From Clostridiales bacterium UBA1738 (lineage in GTDB: Bacteria > Bacillota > Clostridia > UBA1381), in NCBI GenBank assembly GCA_002315735.1, contig DCIA01000001.1, positions 1 through 64,000 of the forward strand: 64,000 bases of DNA. The letters are read 5' to 3'. The position numbers and the translations under genes are program-made. Under the pieces are notes generated by a model that did not search any database, was not told where the DNA came from, and saw nothing but the letters and a program-made list of their open reading frames with translations. Shown here in pieces: positions 33,721 through 42,735 of this stretch; positions within the stretch are counted from its first letter, which is position 1, and each line of letters opens with the position of its first letter.

Positions 33721-35382
33721 ATGGCAAAAAAGAATAAATTGAAAATTATACCATTAGGAGGTCTCGACGAAATCGGTAAAAATATGACCGTGATCGAGTA
33801 CGGAAACGAGATGATAATGGTTGATTGTGGAATGTCTTTTCCTGATGATGATATGCCGGGTGTGGATCTTGTCATCAATGACATTTCGTATGTGGAAAAA
33901 CACAGAGATAAGTTAAAAGGCATCTTTTTAACTCATGGTCATGAGGACCATATTGGGGGACTACCTTATTTCTTAAAACAAATCAATGTACCGGTTTACG
34001 GAACGAGACTTACAATAGGTTTGGTTGAACACAAACTAAAAGAACACACTATGATGACAAAGGTTAAACTTTGCAAGGTAAAGACGGGAGACATCGTAAG
34101 AATTAATAATGTGTTCTCAATAGAATTTATAAGAACAAATCACTCTATCGCAGATTCGGTAGCACTTGCAATAAATACGCCTATGGGTATGCTTATTCAT
34201 ATGGGAGACTTTAAGATTGATACGACTCCGATTGTGGGGGATATGATAGACCTTACAAGACTTGGCGAACTTGGAAATCAAGGTGTATTAGCACTTATGT
34301 CGGATAGCACAAATGTTGAGAGAACCGGCTATGCAATGAGCGAAAGAACGGTCGGTGATAAGTTTAACGGAATCTTTAAAGGTTGTAAAAAGAGAATTAT
34401 TGTTGCAACATTTGCATCAAATGTGCATAGAGTGCAACAGATTATAGATGCTGCGGCAGAAAATGGCAGGAGAGTTGCCGTTTCGGGACGCAGTATGGAA
34501 AATATTATAGAAATCTCGACGCATTTAGGATACTTAAAAGTACCGGAAGGCACACTGATACCACTAGATGCAATAAAAAAATATTCACCTGAAAAACTTG
34601 TTATAATTACAACAGGAAGTCAGGGCGAGCCTATGAGTGCGCTAACCAGAATGGCATTTTCTGACCACAGAAAAGTTGAAGTTACCAAGGACGATTTAAT
34701 TATAATTTCCGCAACACCTATTCCGGGTAACGAAAAAAGCGTTTCAAATGTCATAAATGAACTATTTAAAGTTGGTGCAGAAGTAATTTACAAGGCACTT
34801 TTAGATGTGCATGTTTCAGGTCATGCTTGCCAGGAAGAACTTAAAATGATTTTGGCACTTACAAGACCTAAATACTTTATCCCTGTTCACGGTGAGAGAA
34901 GGCATCTAATGCTTCATGCTGATTTGGCAGAAAATATGGGTATTGAAAACACATTCGTTCTCCAAAACGGAAGTGTTTTGGAGATTGATGCAAAATCTGC
35001 AAAAATTGCAGGTAATGTATCAGCAGGCAGAATTTTAGTTGATGGTTTGGGAGTTGGCGATGTTGGAAACATTGTTCTTCGTGACAGAAAACTTTTAGCA
35101 CAAGACGGACTAATAAATGTCGTTGTGACGATATCAAAAGAAACAGGCGAAATTGTCTCAGGCCCTGATATAATTTCAAGAGGATTCGTGTATGTGCGTG
35201 AATCGGAAGACCTTATGCAAAATATTAAAGATGTTGCAAGGGAAAGAATTGAAATTTGTAAAAAGGCTAATTTGAGAGATTGGAGTTCAATCAAGAATTC
35301 CATCAAAAACAGTGTATATAAATACATTTATGAAGAAACAAACAGAACACCAATGATTATTCCAATTATAATGGAGATTTAA
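33721..35382 (+). CDS. rnj: Ribonuclease J
   Basis: Metallo-beta-lactamase RNase with 5' exo- and endonuclease activity, central to mRNA decay and rRNA maturation in Gram-positives. 553 residues: the zinc motif HGHEDHIGG (about 73-81), a second histidine in HMGDFKID (about 160), the beta-CASP domain (about 205-375, ending VSGHACQEE) and the small C-terminal domain. The ATG at 33721 is used; an ATG 12 bases earlier overlaps the GGAGG site. Whether it corresponds to J1 or J2 cannot be told because only one copy is seen here. A phosphate transporter gene follows after 17 bases. Confidence 0.94.
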   Translation: MAKKNKLKIIPLGGLDEIGKNMTVIEYGNEMIMVDCGMSFPDDDMPGVDLVINDISYVEKHRDKLKGIFLTHGHEDHIGGLPYFLKQINVPVYGTRLTIGLVEHKLKEHTMMTKVKLCKVKTGDIVRINNVFSIEFIRTNHSIADSVALAINTPMGMLIHMGDFKIDTTPIVGDMIDLTRLGELGNQGVLALMSDSTNVERTGYAMSERTVGDKFNGIFKGCKKRIIVATFASNVHRVQQIIDAAAENGRRVAVSGRSMENIIEISTHLGYLKVPEGTLIPLDAIKKYSPEKLVIITTGSQGEPMSALTRMAFSDHRKVEVTKDDLIIISATPIPGNEKSVSNVINELFKVGAEVIYKALLDVHVSGHACQEELKMILALTRPKYFIPVHGERRHLMLHADLAENMGIENTFVLQNGSVLEIDAKSAKIAGNVSAGRILVDGLGVGDVGNIVLRDRKLLAQDGLINVVVTISKETGEIVSGPDIISRGFVYVRESEDLMQNIKDVARERIEICKKANLRDWSSIKNSIKNSVYKYIYEETNRTPMIIPIIMEI

Positions 35383-35399
35383 TTTACGGAGGATAAAAA

Positions 35400-37157
35400 A
35401 TGGATTTTTTCTCAATTTTAACACTTTTTGGCGGACTTGCGATGTTCCTTTATGGTATGGACATCATGGGAGATGGACTAAAAAAACTATCGGGGAGCAA
35501 ACTTGAAAGTATTCTTGAAAAATTGACTTCAAATAAGTATAAGGGATTTTTGCTGGGTTTACTTGTAACAGCAGTTATTCAAAGTTCCGGAGCAACAACA
35601 GTAATGCTTGTGGGTTTTGTAAACTCGGGTATTATGAAACTTTCGCAAACAATCGGAATTATTATGGGTGCGAATGTCGGAACTACCGTTACGGCATGGA
35701 TTCTTAGTTTATCAGGAATTAATGGTGAGAATTTCTTTTTAAGACTATTAAAACCATCATCCTTTACCCCTGTTCTTGCAATGATAGGTATTATTCTGAC
35801 ATTTGTCGGTAAAAAGGATAAACACAAAGATATAGGTTCAATTTTGCTTGGGTTTAGCGTTTTGATGTTTGGTATGGAGACTATGAGTTCGTCTATGTCA
35901 GGCTTAAAGGATAGCCCGTCTTTTGCAAGGCTTCTCGTAATGTTCCAAAACCCTATTCTTGGCATATTGGCAGGATTTATATTAACTGCAATTATTCAAT
36001 CGTCATCTGCATCAGTGGGTGTGCTTCAAGCTATGTCAATAACCGGTGCGATTAATTTTGCAACGGCACTTCCTATAATTTTGGGTGCAAATATCGGTGC
36101 TGCTTTAACTCCGGTATTATCTGCTTTAAACGGAAATACTAGCGCAAAGCGTGTGGCGGCTGCTTGTGTGTATATTAAAATTATAAGCGTAATTATTATT
36201 GCAGGAATTTTCTATGCCTTAAACGGAATGATGAATTTTGCATTTATGGGTGATACTGTTGGTGCAGTTTATATTGCTATTATTCATACAATTTTTAACC
36301 TTCTTGCAACGGTAATTCTTATTCCTTTCACAAGACAAATTGAACAGATTACTAAAAAGACTGTTAAGAGAAAAACTGCTAAAAAAGAAGCGGATATTTT
36401 CGACACATTGGACGAGCGATTCTTGTCTATGCCGGGCTTTGCTGTTGAGAAATGTCGTGAACTTATTTGCCAAATGGCAGAAATTACAGAAGGAACAATA
36501 AACAGTTCATTTGGAATGCTTCTAAATGGATATGATAAAAAAGTTGCAGAGGAAATCGAAGAAAAAGAAGGCTTAGTAGATAATTTTGAAGATAAAGTCG
36601 GCACATATCTTGTAAGGGTTGAGGCTGCAAAACTTACCGATAAAGACAGCAAAATGGTAACTCATCTTTTGCATATGGTAGGTGATTTAGAAAGAATTTC
36701 CGACCATGCAGTGAATATTAGCAGCGTAGCAAAGGAAATTTCAAACAAAGGCATTTCTTTCTCAGAAGAGGCTGACAAAGAAATAAGAATAATGGTAAAC
36801 GCAGTTACCGAAATTTTAAATATTTCTGTAACAGCATTTGAAACAGAGGACAGAGAACTTGCAAAACGAGTTGAACCGCTAGAACAGACTATCGATATTT
36901 TAAAAAGACAAATTAAGGATAATCATATTAAGCGCCTTCGAGATGGTCTTTGCACTATGGAATTCGGTTTTGTCTTGTCTGATTTTATTACAAACTGCGA
37001 AAGAGTTGCTGACCACTGTTCTAATATTGGTGTTAGTATTCTTGAAATTAAGCACAATACACTTGAAACTCACGAATATCTAAACCAAGTAAAACAAGAA
37101 GGAAGAAACGACTTCTTCAACCTTTTTGAAGAATATCAAGCAAAATATAGGATATGA
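35400..37157 (+). CDS. Na+/phosphate cotransporter family protein with PhoU domain
   Basis: 585-residue membrane protein of the NptA/YjbB type. Two Na/Pi cotransporter repeats carry QSSGATTVMLVGFVNSG (about 61-77) and QSSSASVGVLQAMS (about 200-213); there are about eight hydrophobic helices up to residue 310, then a basic linker and a cytoplasmic PhoU-like four-helix region (about 340-570). It moves phosphate with sodium, possibly outward as in YjbB. CGGAGGA lies upstream. Probably co-transcribed with rnj. Confidence 0.9.
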   Translation: MDFFSILTLFGGLAMFLYGMDIMGDGLKKLSGSKLESILEKLTSNKYKGFLLGLLVTAVIQSSGATTVMLVGFVNSGIMKLSQTIGIIMGANVGTTVTAWILSLSGINGENFFLRLLKPSSFTPVLAMIGIILTFVGKKDKHKDIGSILLGFSVLMFGMETMSSSMSGLKDSPSFARLLVMFQNPILGILAGFILTAIIQSSSASVGVLQAMSITGAINFATALPIILGANIGAALTPVLSALNGNTSAKRVAAACVYIKIISVIIIAGIFYALNGMMNFAFMGDTVGAVYIAIIHTIFNLLATVILIPFTRQIEQITKKTVKRKTAKKEADIFDTLDERFLSMPGFAVEKCRELICQMAEITEGTINSSFGMLLNGYDKKVAEEIEEKEGLVDNFEDKVGTYLVRVEAAKLTDKDSKMVTHLLHMVGDLERISDHAVNISSVAKEISNKGISFSEEADKEIRIMVNAVTEILNISVTAFETEDRELAKRVEPLEQTIDILKRQIKDNHIKRLRDGLCTMEFGFVLSDFITNCERVADHCSNIGVSILEIKHNTLETHEYLNQVKQEGRNDFFNLFEEYQAKYRI

Positions 37158-37171
37158 GAAAATATTAACTG

Positions 37172-37203
37172 AAAAAAACCTGCTTTATTAAGCAGGTTTT
37201 TTT
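37172..37203. terminator. Bidirectional terminator
   Basis: AAAAACCTGCTT, loop ATT or TATT, AAGCAGGTTTTTTT. It lies between the phosphate transporter and the convergent HTH gene, whose stop overlaps the T-run. Confidence 0.9.
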
Positions 37204-37396
37204 AGTCGGTCAAGCCTAAAATATAGTCTGTTGTTACATTATATAGTTGTGAAAGTTGTATCAAAATACTGGTAGGGATATCTCTTTGCCCTAGTTCATA
37301 GTTACTATATGCTTGCTGTGAACAATGAAGCATTTTGGCGACTTGTTTTTGAGTTAGGTCGTGGTCTTCACGCAAATCACGTATTCGTTGGTACAT
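37202..37396 (-). CDS. Small XRE-family HTH regulator
   Basis: 64-residue Cro/CI-type DNA-binding protein made of one helix-turn-helix domain: MYQRIRDLREDHDLTQKQVAKMLHCSQQAYSNYELGQRDIP (read in parts) with the classic TQKQVAKML / SQQAYSNYE recognition helices at about 15-40. ATG 37396 follows AGGGGTGA; the longer reading from 37456 would cross the promoter. It faces a membrane-protein gene (37538) across a region with two 18-base direct repeats that overlap both promoters, so autoregulation and control of that gene are likely. Confidence 0.85.
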   Translation of the reverse strand: MYQRIRDLREDHDLTQKQVAKMLHCSQQAYSNYELGQRDIPTSILIQLSQLYNVTTDYILGLTD

Positions 37397-37415
37397 AATA
37401 TTCACCCCTAATAAT

Positions 37416-37444
37416 ATTATACTCACAACAAAATGTAGTATTGA
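37416..37444 (-). promoter_or_regulatory. Probable promoter of the HTH gene
   Basis: Good -10 TATAAT (37421-37416) with a weak -35 TCAATA (37444-37439) after 17 bases. It overlaps the first operator repeat. Confidence 0.5.
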
Positions 37445-37467
37445 CAAATACAACAAAATGTGGTATT
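37425..37467. repeat. Two 18-bp direct repeats, putative operators
   Basis: ACAACAAAATGTAGTATT (37425-37442) and ACAACAAAATGTGGTATT (37450-37467) differ at one base and are 25 bp apart. Each contains the dyad ACAAAATGT. The second is part of a longer imperfect dyad, ATAC-N-ACAAAATGT-N-GTAT. They cover the -35 regions of both divergent genes, as expected for sites of the adjacent XRE protein. Confidence 0.65.
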
Positions 37468-37469
37468 AT
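37441..37469 (+). promoter_or_regulatory. Promoter of the 206-residue membrane protein gene
   Basis: TTGACA (37441-37446), 17-base spacer, TATTAT (37464-37469). The second operator repeat fills the spacer. Confidence 0.7.
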
Positions 37470-37537
37470 TTTTATTGAGAGGAGGAAATTTCGTATATAA
37501 TATAAAAAATGAATGTAAAAAGGAGAAAAAAGATACT

Positions 37538-38158
37538 ATGAGTGTTGGTGACGTTATAACAGCAATTCTTGCTTATGTAATAGCCGGATTTGTGATGTGG
37601 AAATTGGTATGGAAAAAAGCTTTTGATGAAAGAGCCAAAAAACAGACAAGCAGTTCAATATCATATAATGAAGTAACAGGAACGTTAACGGTATACAAGA
37701 GGATAAAAGAAAACAAGAAAGCAATAAAAGTTGCAGAATCAAGAAGTATAATGGTAAAATATAAACCTGAAGAAATGGTGTATACCGGTGTATCCGGTGG
37801 TGGTGTATCAGTAGGAGAATGGAATAAAGTAGGAGGTTACAATTATATAAGTGGTGATGTAAAAACGGGGAAATACAAACTTTGTTATTTTGGCAGTCCG
37901 ATTGAAACTATAATACTTGATAAAAATGTTTTAGAAGAGTCGACAAACTCACCGATATCAAGATATTTGTCTATTGAAGATAGTAGCATTAGTATTTTTG
38001 ATATAGACAAATATTCAAAAGAGTTAGTAAATGCATCTCAATATTTTGGAAAACTTGATACGATTAGTACGCAAAATATGCTTTATTCTAACCATGCAAA
38101 TTGTTATTCTACAAAAGAAAAATGTGAGGAAATAAGAAATTGGATTTGTAACCTGTAA
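37538..38158 (+). CDS. Unknown single-pass membrane protein next to XRE regulator
   Basis: 206 residues, family not recognised. One N-terminal transmembrane helix (about 5-27, VITAILAYVIAGFVMWKLVW) is followed by a soluble domain with a strand-rich first half (ISYNEVTGTLTVYKR, VSGGGVSVGEWNKVGGYN) and a C-terminal half with three cysteines (NCYSTKEKCEEIRNWICNL). ATG 37538 has AAGGAG 12 bases upstream. A second GAGGAGG lies at 37479-37485 with no start codon at working distance. A 10-codon reading frame (37509-37541) ends overlapping the ATG. Codon use looks looser than that of neighbours. Probably an accessory gene controlled by the divergent HTH protein. Confidence 0.75.
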   Translation: MSVGDVITAILAYVIAGFVMWKLVWKKAFDERAKKQTSSSISYNEVTGTLTVYKRIKENKKAIKVAESRSIMVKYKPEEMVYTGVSGGGVSVGEWNKVGGYNYISGDVKTGKYKLCYFGSPIETIILDKNVLEESTNSPISRYLSIEDSSISIFDIDKYSKELVNASQYFGKLDTISTQNMLYSNHANCYSTKEKCEEIRNWICNL

Positions 38159-38190
38159 AAAATAAAAGCCCGTATGGGTTTTTATTTTTT
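38157..38190. terminator. Bidirectional terminator
   Basis: AAAATAAAAGCCC, loop GTAT, GGGTTTTTATTTTTT (one G-U pair). It ends the membrane-protein gene and the convergent 90-residue gene. Confidence 0.8.
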
Positions 38191-38454
38191 GCAAGTCACG
38201 ATATGTAGTTCGGGGAAGTCGTATTCCATTTTTTTTAGTATCTCGGTAGTTTCCTGTCTTTTTGAGTTATTTATGACAACAATTTCAGAATCGGGATTTT
38301 CCTTCATCAAAATACGGATTTTTGGCTCGATGTTTTTATCATCCTTTACAAATATCGTTCTGAAAGAGTATTTTTTTGCTTTCAAGGCAGAAATTAAAAT
38401 TGCAGCATAAATAAAACACAGAATTCCTATAAATATCCATTTAGGAAGAGGCAT
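38182..38454 (-). CDS. Small membrane-anchored protein of unknown function
   Basis: 90 residues from ATG 38454, preceded by GGAGTGA (an in-frame GTG at 38472 is less likely). One N-terminal transmembrane helix (about 6-27, WIFIGILCFIYAAILISAL) and a soluble part with alternating strand and helix character (KIRILMKENPDSEIVVINNSKRQETTEILKKM, read in parts), ending VTCKK. The pattern SEIVVINNSKRQET-EIL resembles part of a nucleotide- or sugar-nucleotide-binding fold, but the protein is too short to assign. Divergent from the aconitase gene. Confidence 0.65.
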   Translation of the reverse strand: MPLPKWIFIGILCFIYAAILISALKAKKYSFRTIFVKDDKNIEPKIRILMKENPDSEIVVINNSKRQETTEILKKMEYDFPELHIVTCKK

Positions 38455-38507
38455 AAAAATCACTCCAATCACTATATACTATGTTGAATAAAGCAAGGTG
38501 TTACATA

Positions 38508-38536
38508 TTGACAAAAGTCGGCAAGTAGTGTAAAAT
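38508..38536 (+). promoter_or_regulatory. Promoter of the aconitase gene
   Basis: TTGACA (38508-38513), 17-base spacer, TAAAAT (38531-38536). Confidence 0.75.
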
Positions 38537-38560
38537 AGAGCATTATGGAGGGAATAGAAA

Positions 38561-40492
38561 ATGGGACTTACTTTAACTGAGAAAATTATTTCTGCCCACC
38601 TTGTTGAAGGTGAAATGATAAAGGGCAGTGAAATAGGAATAAAAATTGACCAAACACTAACACAAGACGCAACAGGAACAATGGCATATCTTGAATTTGA
38701 GGCTATGGGTGTGCCAAGAGTAAAAACAGAAAAAAGTGTTGCATATATAGACCACAATACATTACAATCAGGCTTTGAAAATGCGGACGACCACAGATTT
38801 ATCGGAAGCATCTGCAAAAAGCACGGTGTATATTTTTCAAGACCGGGTAATGGTATTTGCCACCAAGTCCATTTGGAGAGATTTGGAAAGCCGGGAAAAA
38901 CATTAATAGGTTCTGACAGCCACACCCCAACCGGTGGCGGTATCGGTATGATTGCGATTGGCGCAGGTGGTATGGACGTTGCTGTTGCCATGGGTGGTGG
39001 AACATATTACATAACTTGTCCTAGGGTTGTAAAAATTAACCTGACGGGAAAACTTCGTCCGTGGGTATCTGCAAAGGATGTAATTTTGGAAGTTTTAAAA
39101 AGACTTTCTGTTAAAGGCGGAGTCGGAAAGGTTATGGAATACACAGGAGATGGCGTTAAGACACTTTCCGTTCCGGAACGTGCTACAATTACAAATATGG
39201 GAGCAGAACTTGGTGCTACAACTTCTATTTTCCCATCTGATGAAATAACAAGACAATTCTTAAAGGCACAAAAAAGAGAAGAAGATTTTGTGGAATTAAA
39301 AGCAGATAGTGATGCAGTTTATGATGAAGTTGTTGAGATTGATTTAGGTAGTTTAGAGCCACTTGCAGCTTGCCCTCACTCTCCTGATAATGTTAAGAGC
39401 ATTAACGAAATCGGCAATATGAAAATCGACCAGGTTTGTATTGGCTCATGCACAAATTCTTCGCTTTTGGATATGTTAAAAGTTGCACATATTCTAAAAG
39501 GAAAGACTATTCACCCCGGAGTATCACTTGCTATTGCACCGGGCTCAAAGCAAGTTCTTAATATGCTTGCTCAAAACGGAGCACTTGCAATTATGATTGA
39601 TGCGGGAGCGAGAATTTTGGAAAGTGCTTGTGGGCCATGTATTGGTATGGGACAATCTCCAAATTCTGCCGGAATTTCACTCAGAACATTCAATAGAAAC
39701 TTTGAAGGACGCTCAGGCACAAAGGACGGACAAATATACTTAGTATCTCCTGAAACTGCCGCAATTTCTGCAATAAACGGATATCTTACAAATCCGCAAA
39801 CTATCGGCGATATGCCTGAATTCGCAATTCCTTCTGAATTTGTAATAAATGATAATATGGTAGTAACACCGGCAAATGAAGCCGATATGGAAAATATTGA
39901 AGTTTTAAGAGGGCCTAACATTAAACCGTTCCCTGTATCAAAGCCTATGGAGGATAGCATAGAAGCGGGAGTCAGCTTAAAGGTAGGCGACAACATTACA
40001 ACAGACCATATTATGCCGGCAGGTGCAAAAATATTGCCACTTCGCTCGAATATTCCGAAGATTTCAGAACACTGTTTTGCAGTTTGCGATGAAAATTTCC
40101 ATAAAAGAGCTTTGGAAATGGGCAAATCAATAATTGTTGGCGGCTCAAACTACGGACAAGGTTCATCTCGTGAGCACGCAGCCTTAGCACCACTTTATTT
40201 GGGAGTTAAAATGGTTCTTACAAAATCTTTTGCAAGAATTCATATGGCAAACTTAATAAATGCGGGAATTATTCCGGCAACATTCAAAAATGAAGCAGAC
40301 TACGATAAAATTGATCAAACAGACGTTTTGGAAATCAAGGATTTGCTAAATCAAATTAAAAATAGCGACACACTAAAAATCACGAACAAAACAAAAGATT
40401 TTGATTTTGAAGCAGAAATTCAATTATCAATTCGTCAAAGAGATATGCTATTAGCCGGCGGACTTTTAAATTATACAAAAAATAATGCATAA
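38561..40492 (+). CDS. acn: Aconitate hydratase (compact single-chain type)
   Basis: Iron-sulfur enzyme isomerizing citrate and isocitrate, feeding 2-oxoglutarate and glutamate synthesis in anaerobes. 643 residues, shorter than AcnA (about 890), as in the compact bacterial and archaeal-like type. Substrate loop SDSHTPTGGGIGMIAIGAGG (about 123-142), cluster cysteines in IGSCTNSS (about 297) and ACGPCIGMG (about 360-368), and the swivelling C-terminal domain with YGQGSSREHAALAP (about 530-543). GGAGGG precedes the ATG. Homoaconitase or isopropylmalate isomerase activity is possible, but the single-chain fusion favours aconitase. Confidence 0.88.
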   Translation: MGLTLTEKIISAHLVEGEMIKGSEIGIKIDQTLTQDATGTMAYLEFEAMGVPRVKTEKSVAYIDHNTLQSGFENADDHRFIGSICKKHGVYFSRPGNGICHQVHLERFGKPGKTLIGSDSHTPTGGGIGMIAIGAGGMDVAVAMGGGTYYITCPRVVKINLTGKLRPWVSAKDVILEVLKRLSVKGGVGKVMEYTGDGVKTLSVPERATITNMGAELGATTSIFPSDEITRQFLKAQKREEDFVELKADSDAVYDEVVEIDLGSLEPLAACPHSPDNVKSINEIGNMKIDQVCIGSCTNSSLLDMLKVAHILKGKTIHPGVSLAIAPGSKQVLNMLAQNGALAIMIDAGARILESACGPCIGMGQSPNSAGISLRTFNRNFEGRSGTKDGQIYLVSPETAAISAINGYLTNPQTIGDMPEFAIPSEFVINDNMVVTPANEADMENIEVLRGPNIKPFPVSKPMEDSIEAGVSLKVGDNITTDHIMPAGAKILPLRSNIPKISEHCFAVCDENFHKRALEMGKSIIVGGSNYGQGSSREHAALAPLYLGVKMVLTKSFARIHMANLINAGIIPATFKNEADYDKIDQTDVLEIKDLLNQIKNSDTLKITNKTKDFDFEAEIQLSIRQRDMLLAGGLLNYTKNNA

Positions 40493-40520
40493 AAAAGAGA
40501 TGCTAAAAGCATCTCTTTTT
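40492..40520. terminator. Bidirectional terminator between aconitase gene and galE
   Basis: AAAAAGAGATGC, loop TAAAA, GCATCTCTTTTT; perfect 12-bp stem. Confidence 0.9.
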
Positions 40521-41532
40521 ACTTCTCAAAACCGTTTGGATTATTCGATTGCCATCTCCAAAGGTCTTCACACATCTCTTCAATGCCACGAGTTGCAACC
40601 CAAGAAAGTTCGTCTTTTGCTTTTTGTGGATTTGCATAACATTCTGCAATATCACCCGGGCGGCGTGGCTCTAACTTATATGGAAGTTCCTTTTTACAAG
40701 CGTTTTCAAATGCCTTTATAATGTCGAGAACAGAATATCCGTGACCTGTTCCAAGGTTGTATGTATGAACGCCTGCAATGTTTGCCTTATGTTCGATTGC
40801 TTTTAAGTGACCGATTGCAAGGTCAACTACATGAATATAATCTCTAACGCCTGTTCCGTCAGGAGTGTTATAGTCATTACCGAAAACGTGAATATATTCA
40901 AGTTTTCCGACTGCAACTTGTGCAACATATGGAAGAAGATTGTTTGGAATTCCTTTTGGGTCTTCGCCAATTTTTCCACTTTTATGTGCTCCGATTGGGT
41001 TAAAATAGCGAAGAAGAGTGATTGACCATTTGTTATTTGCGGCATAAACGTCCTTTAAGATGTTTTCAATCATAAGTTTTGTTGAGCCGTATGGATTTGT
41101 TGTCGATGTTGGAAAATCTTCTGTGATTGGAACGGTTTTTGGTGAGCCGTAAACCGTTGCAGAAGATGAGAAAACTATGTTGAAAACGCCATGTTTTTCC
41201 ATAATGTCAACTAAGTTTAATGTCCCGGTTATGTTATTGTGATAATATCTTATAGGCATTCTTGTTGATTCGCCAACAGCTTTTAAACCTGCAAAGTGAA
41301 TTACCGCATCAAATTTATTTTCTTCAAAAACTTTATTTGTTGCTTCGTAATCTAATAGGTCAACTTTATAAAAAGGAAAATCCTTGCCTGTAAGTTCTTT
41401 GACCTTTTCAAGCGATTTTTCGCAAGAATTATCAAGATTATCTAAAACTGCGATTTCATATCCGCTGTTTAAGAGTTCAACGCAAGTGTGAGAGCCGATA
41501 TAGCCTGCACCACCTGTTACTAATATTTTCAT
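40519..41532 (-). CDS. galE: UDP-glucose 4-epimerase
   Basis: NAD-dependent SDR epimerase of the Leloir pathway, also supplying UDP-galactose for envelope sugars. 337 residues: Rossmann motif VTGGAGYIGSH (about 4-14), catalytic SSSATVYG (about 122-129) and YGSTK (YxxxK, about 148-152), and GTGVRDYIHV (about 214). GGAGGT lies upstream of the ATG. Single gene with its own promoter. Together with galM at 28.6 kb it points to galactose use, although galK and galT are not in the window. Confidence 0.96.
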   Translation of the reverse strand: MKILVTGGAGYIGSHTCVELLNSGYEIAVLDNLDNSCEKSLEKVKELTGKDFPFYKVDLLDYEATNKVFEENKFDAVIHFAGLKAVGESTRMPIRYYHNNITGTLNLVDIMEKHGVFNIVFSSSATVYGSPKTVPITEDFPTSTTNPYGSTKLMIENILKDVYAANNKWSITLLRYFNPIGAHKSGKIGEDPKGIPNNLLPYVAQVAVGKLEYIHVFGNDYNTPDGTGVRDYIHVVDLAIGHLKAIEHKANIAGVHTYNLGTGHGYSVLDIIKAFENACKKELPYKLEPRRPGDIAECYANPQKAKDELSWVATRGIEEMCEDLWRWQSNNPNGFEK

Positions 41533-41564
41533 TAAAACTTTACCTCCGAATGTTTAATATTAAT

Positions 41565-41593
41565 ATTATATAACAATTCCACTATATAATCAA
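41565..41593 (-). promoter_or_regulatory. Promoter of galE
   Basis: Minus strand TTGATT (41593-41588), 17-base spacer, TATAAT (41570-41565). Confidence 0.7.
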
Positions 41594-41633
41594 TGTTTTT
41601 TTAGTATAAATTAAAGAAAATATTGTAACACAC

Positions 41634-41662
41634 TTGTAAATAAAAAAGAGATGATGTATAAT
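41634..41662 (+). promoter_or_regulatory. Promoter of pta-ackA
   Basis: TTGTAA (41634-41639), 17-base spacer, TATAAT (41657-41662). Confidence 0.7.
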
Positions 41663-41699
41663 AGATAGGAAAATAATTTATACAAAAGGAGAAATTGGT

Positions 41700-42698
41700 A
41701 TGAGTCAATTTTTAGAAAGAATAAAAGAAAGAGCAAAAGCTGACAAAAAGACAGTTGTACTTCCTGAATCAATGGATAGAAGAACTTTTGAAGCAGCTGA
41801 AAAAATCTTAAAGGAAGATATCGCAAACCTTATCATTATCGGTACTCCTGAAGAAATTGAAGAAAATTCAAAAGGTCTTGATATTTCAAAAGCAACGATA
41901 ATAAATCCATTCACATATGAAAAAACAGAAGAATACTTAAACCTTTTTGTTGAACTAAGAAAAGCAAAAGGTCTTACTTATGAAGATGCTAAAAAGCAAG
42001 CATTAGGCGACTATATGTACTATGCGTGCCTTATGGTTAAAGCAGGAGATGCTGACGGTGTTGTTTCAGGTGCTTGCCACTCAACAGCAAACACACTTCG
42101 TCCAAGTCTTCAAATTATTAAGACAAAACCGGGTGTTGCACTTGTATCGGCATTTTTCTTAATGGTTGTTCCTGATTGCGAATTTGGTTCAAACGGAACA
42201 TTTATCTTTGCCGATAGTGGTCTAGAACAAAACCCAACTCCTGAAAAACTTGCTGCAATCGCAGGCTGTTCTGCTGAATCGTTTGAACTATTAGCAGAAA
42301 AAGAAGCATATGTTGCAATGCTTTCTCACTCAACAAAGGGTAGCGCAAAGCACGCTGATGTTGATAAAGTAGTAGAAGCTACAAAAATTGCAAAGGAACA
42401 ATATCCTAATGTTAAATTAGACGGTGAACTTCAATTAGACGCGGCAATTGTACCAAGCGTTGCAGCATCAAAGGCTGCTGATTCACGAGTTGCAGGTAAA
42501 GCAAATGTTTTAGTATTCCCTGACCTTGATGCAGGAAATATCGGTTACAAACTTGTTCAACGTCTTGCAAAAGCCGAAGCATATGGACCGGTTACACAAG
42601 GTATCGCAAAACCAATCAACGACCTATCAAGAGGTTGTTCGGCTGATGATATCGTAGGTGTTGTTGCTATCACTTGCGTACAAGCACAGGCAGAGTAA
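41700..42698 (+). CDS. pta: Phosphate acetyltransferase
   Basis: Converts acetyl-CoA and phosphate to acetyl phosphate in acetate fermentation. 332 residues, the short catalytic-only form. Begins MSQFLERIKERAKADKKTVVLPES and includes GDADGVVSGACHSTANTLRP (about 118-137, read as one motif) and PDLDAGNIGYKLVQRL near the C-terminus. AAGGAG precedes the ATG. ackA follows after 37 bases, giving the complete ATP-forming acetate branch. Confidence 0.96.
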   Translation: MSQFLERIKERAKADKKTVVLPESMDRRTFEAAEKILKEDIANLIIIGTPEEIEENSKGLDISKATIINPFTYEKTEEYLNLFVELRKAKGLTYEDAKKQALGDYMYYACLMVKAGDADGVVSGACHSTANTLRPSLQIIKTKPGVALVSAFFLMVVPDCEFGSNGTFIFADSGLEQNPTPEKLAAIAGCSAESFELLAEKEAYVAMLSHSTKGSAKHADVDKVVEATKIAKEQYPNVKLDGELQLDAAIVPSVAASKAADSRVAGKANVLVFPDLDAGNIGYKLVQRLAKAEAYGPVTQGIAKPINDLSRGCSADDIVGVVAITCVQAQAE

Positions 42699-42735
42699 AG
42701 TTAAGATAATAAAAGAATAATAAAGGAGAAAAAGA

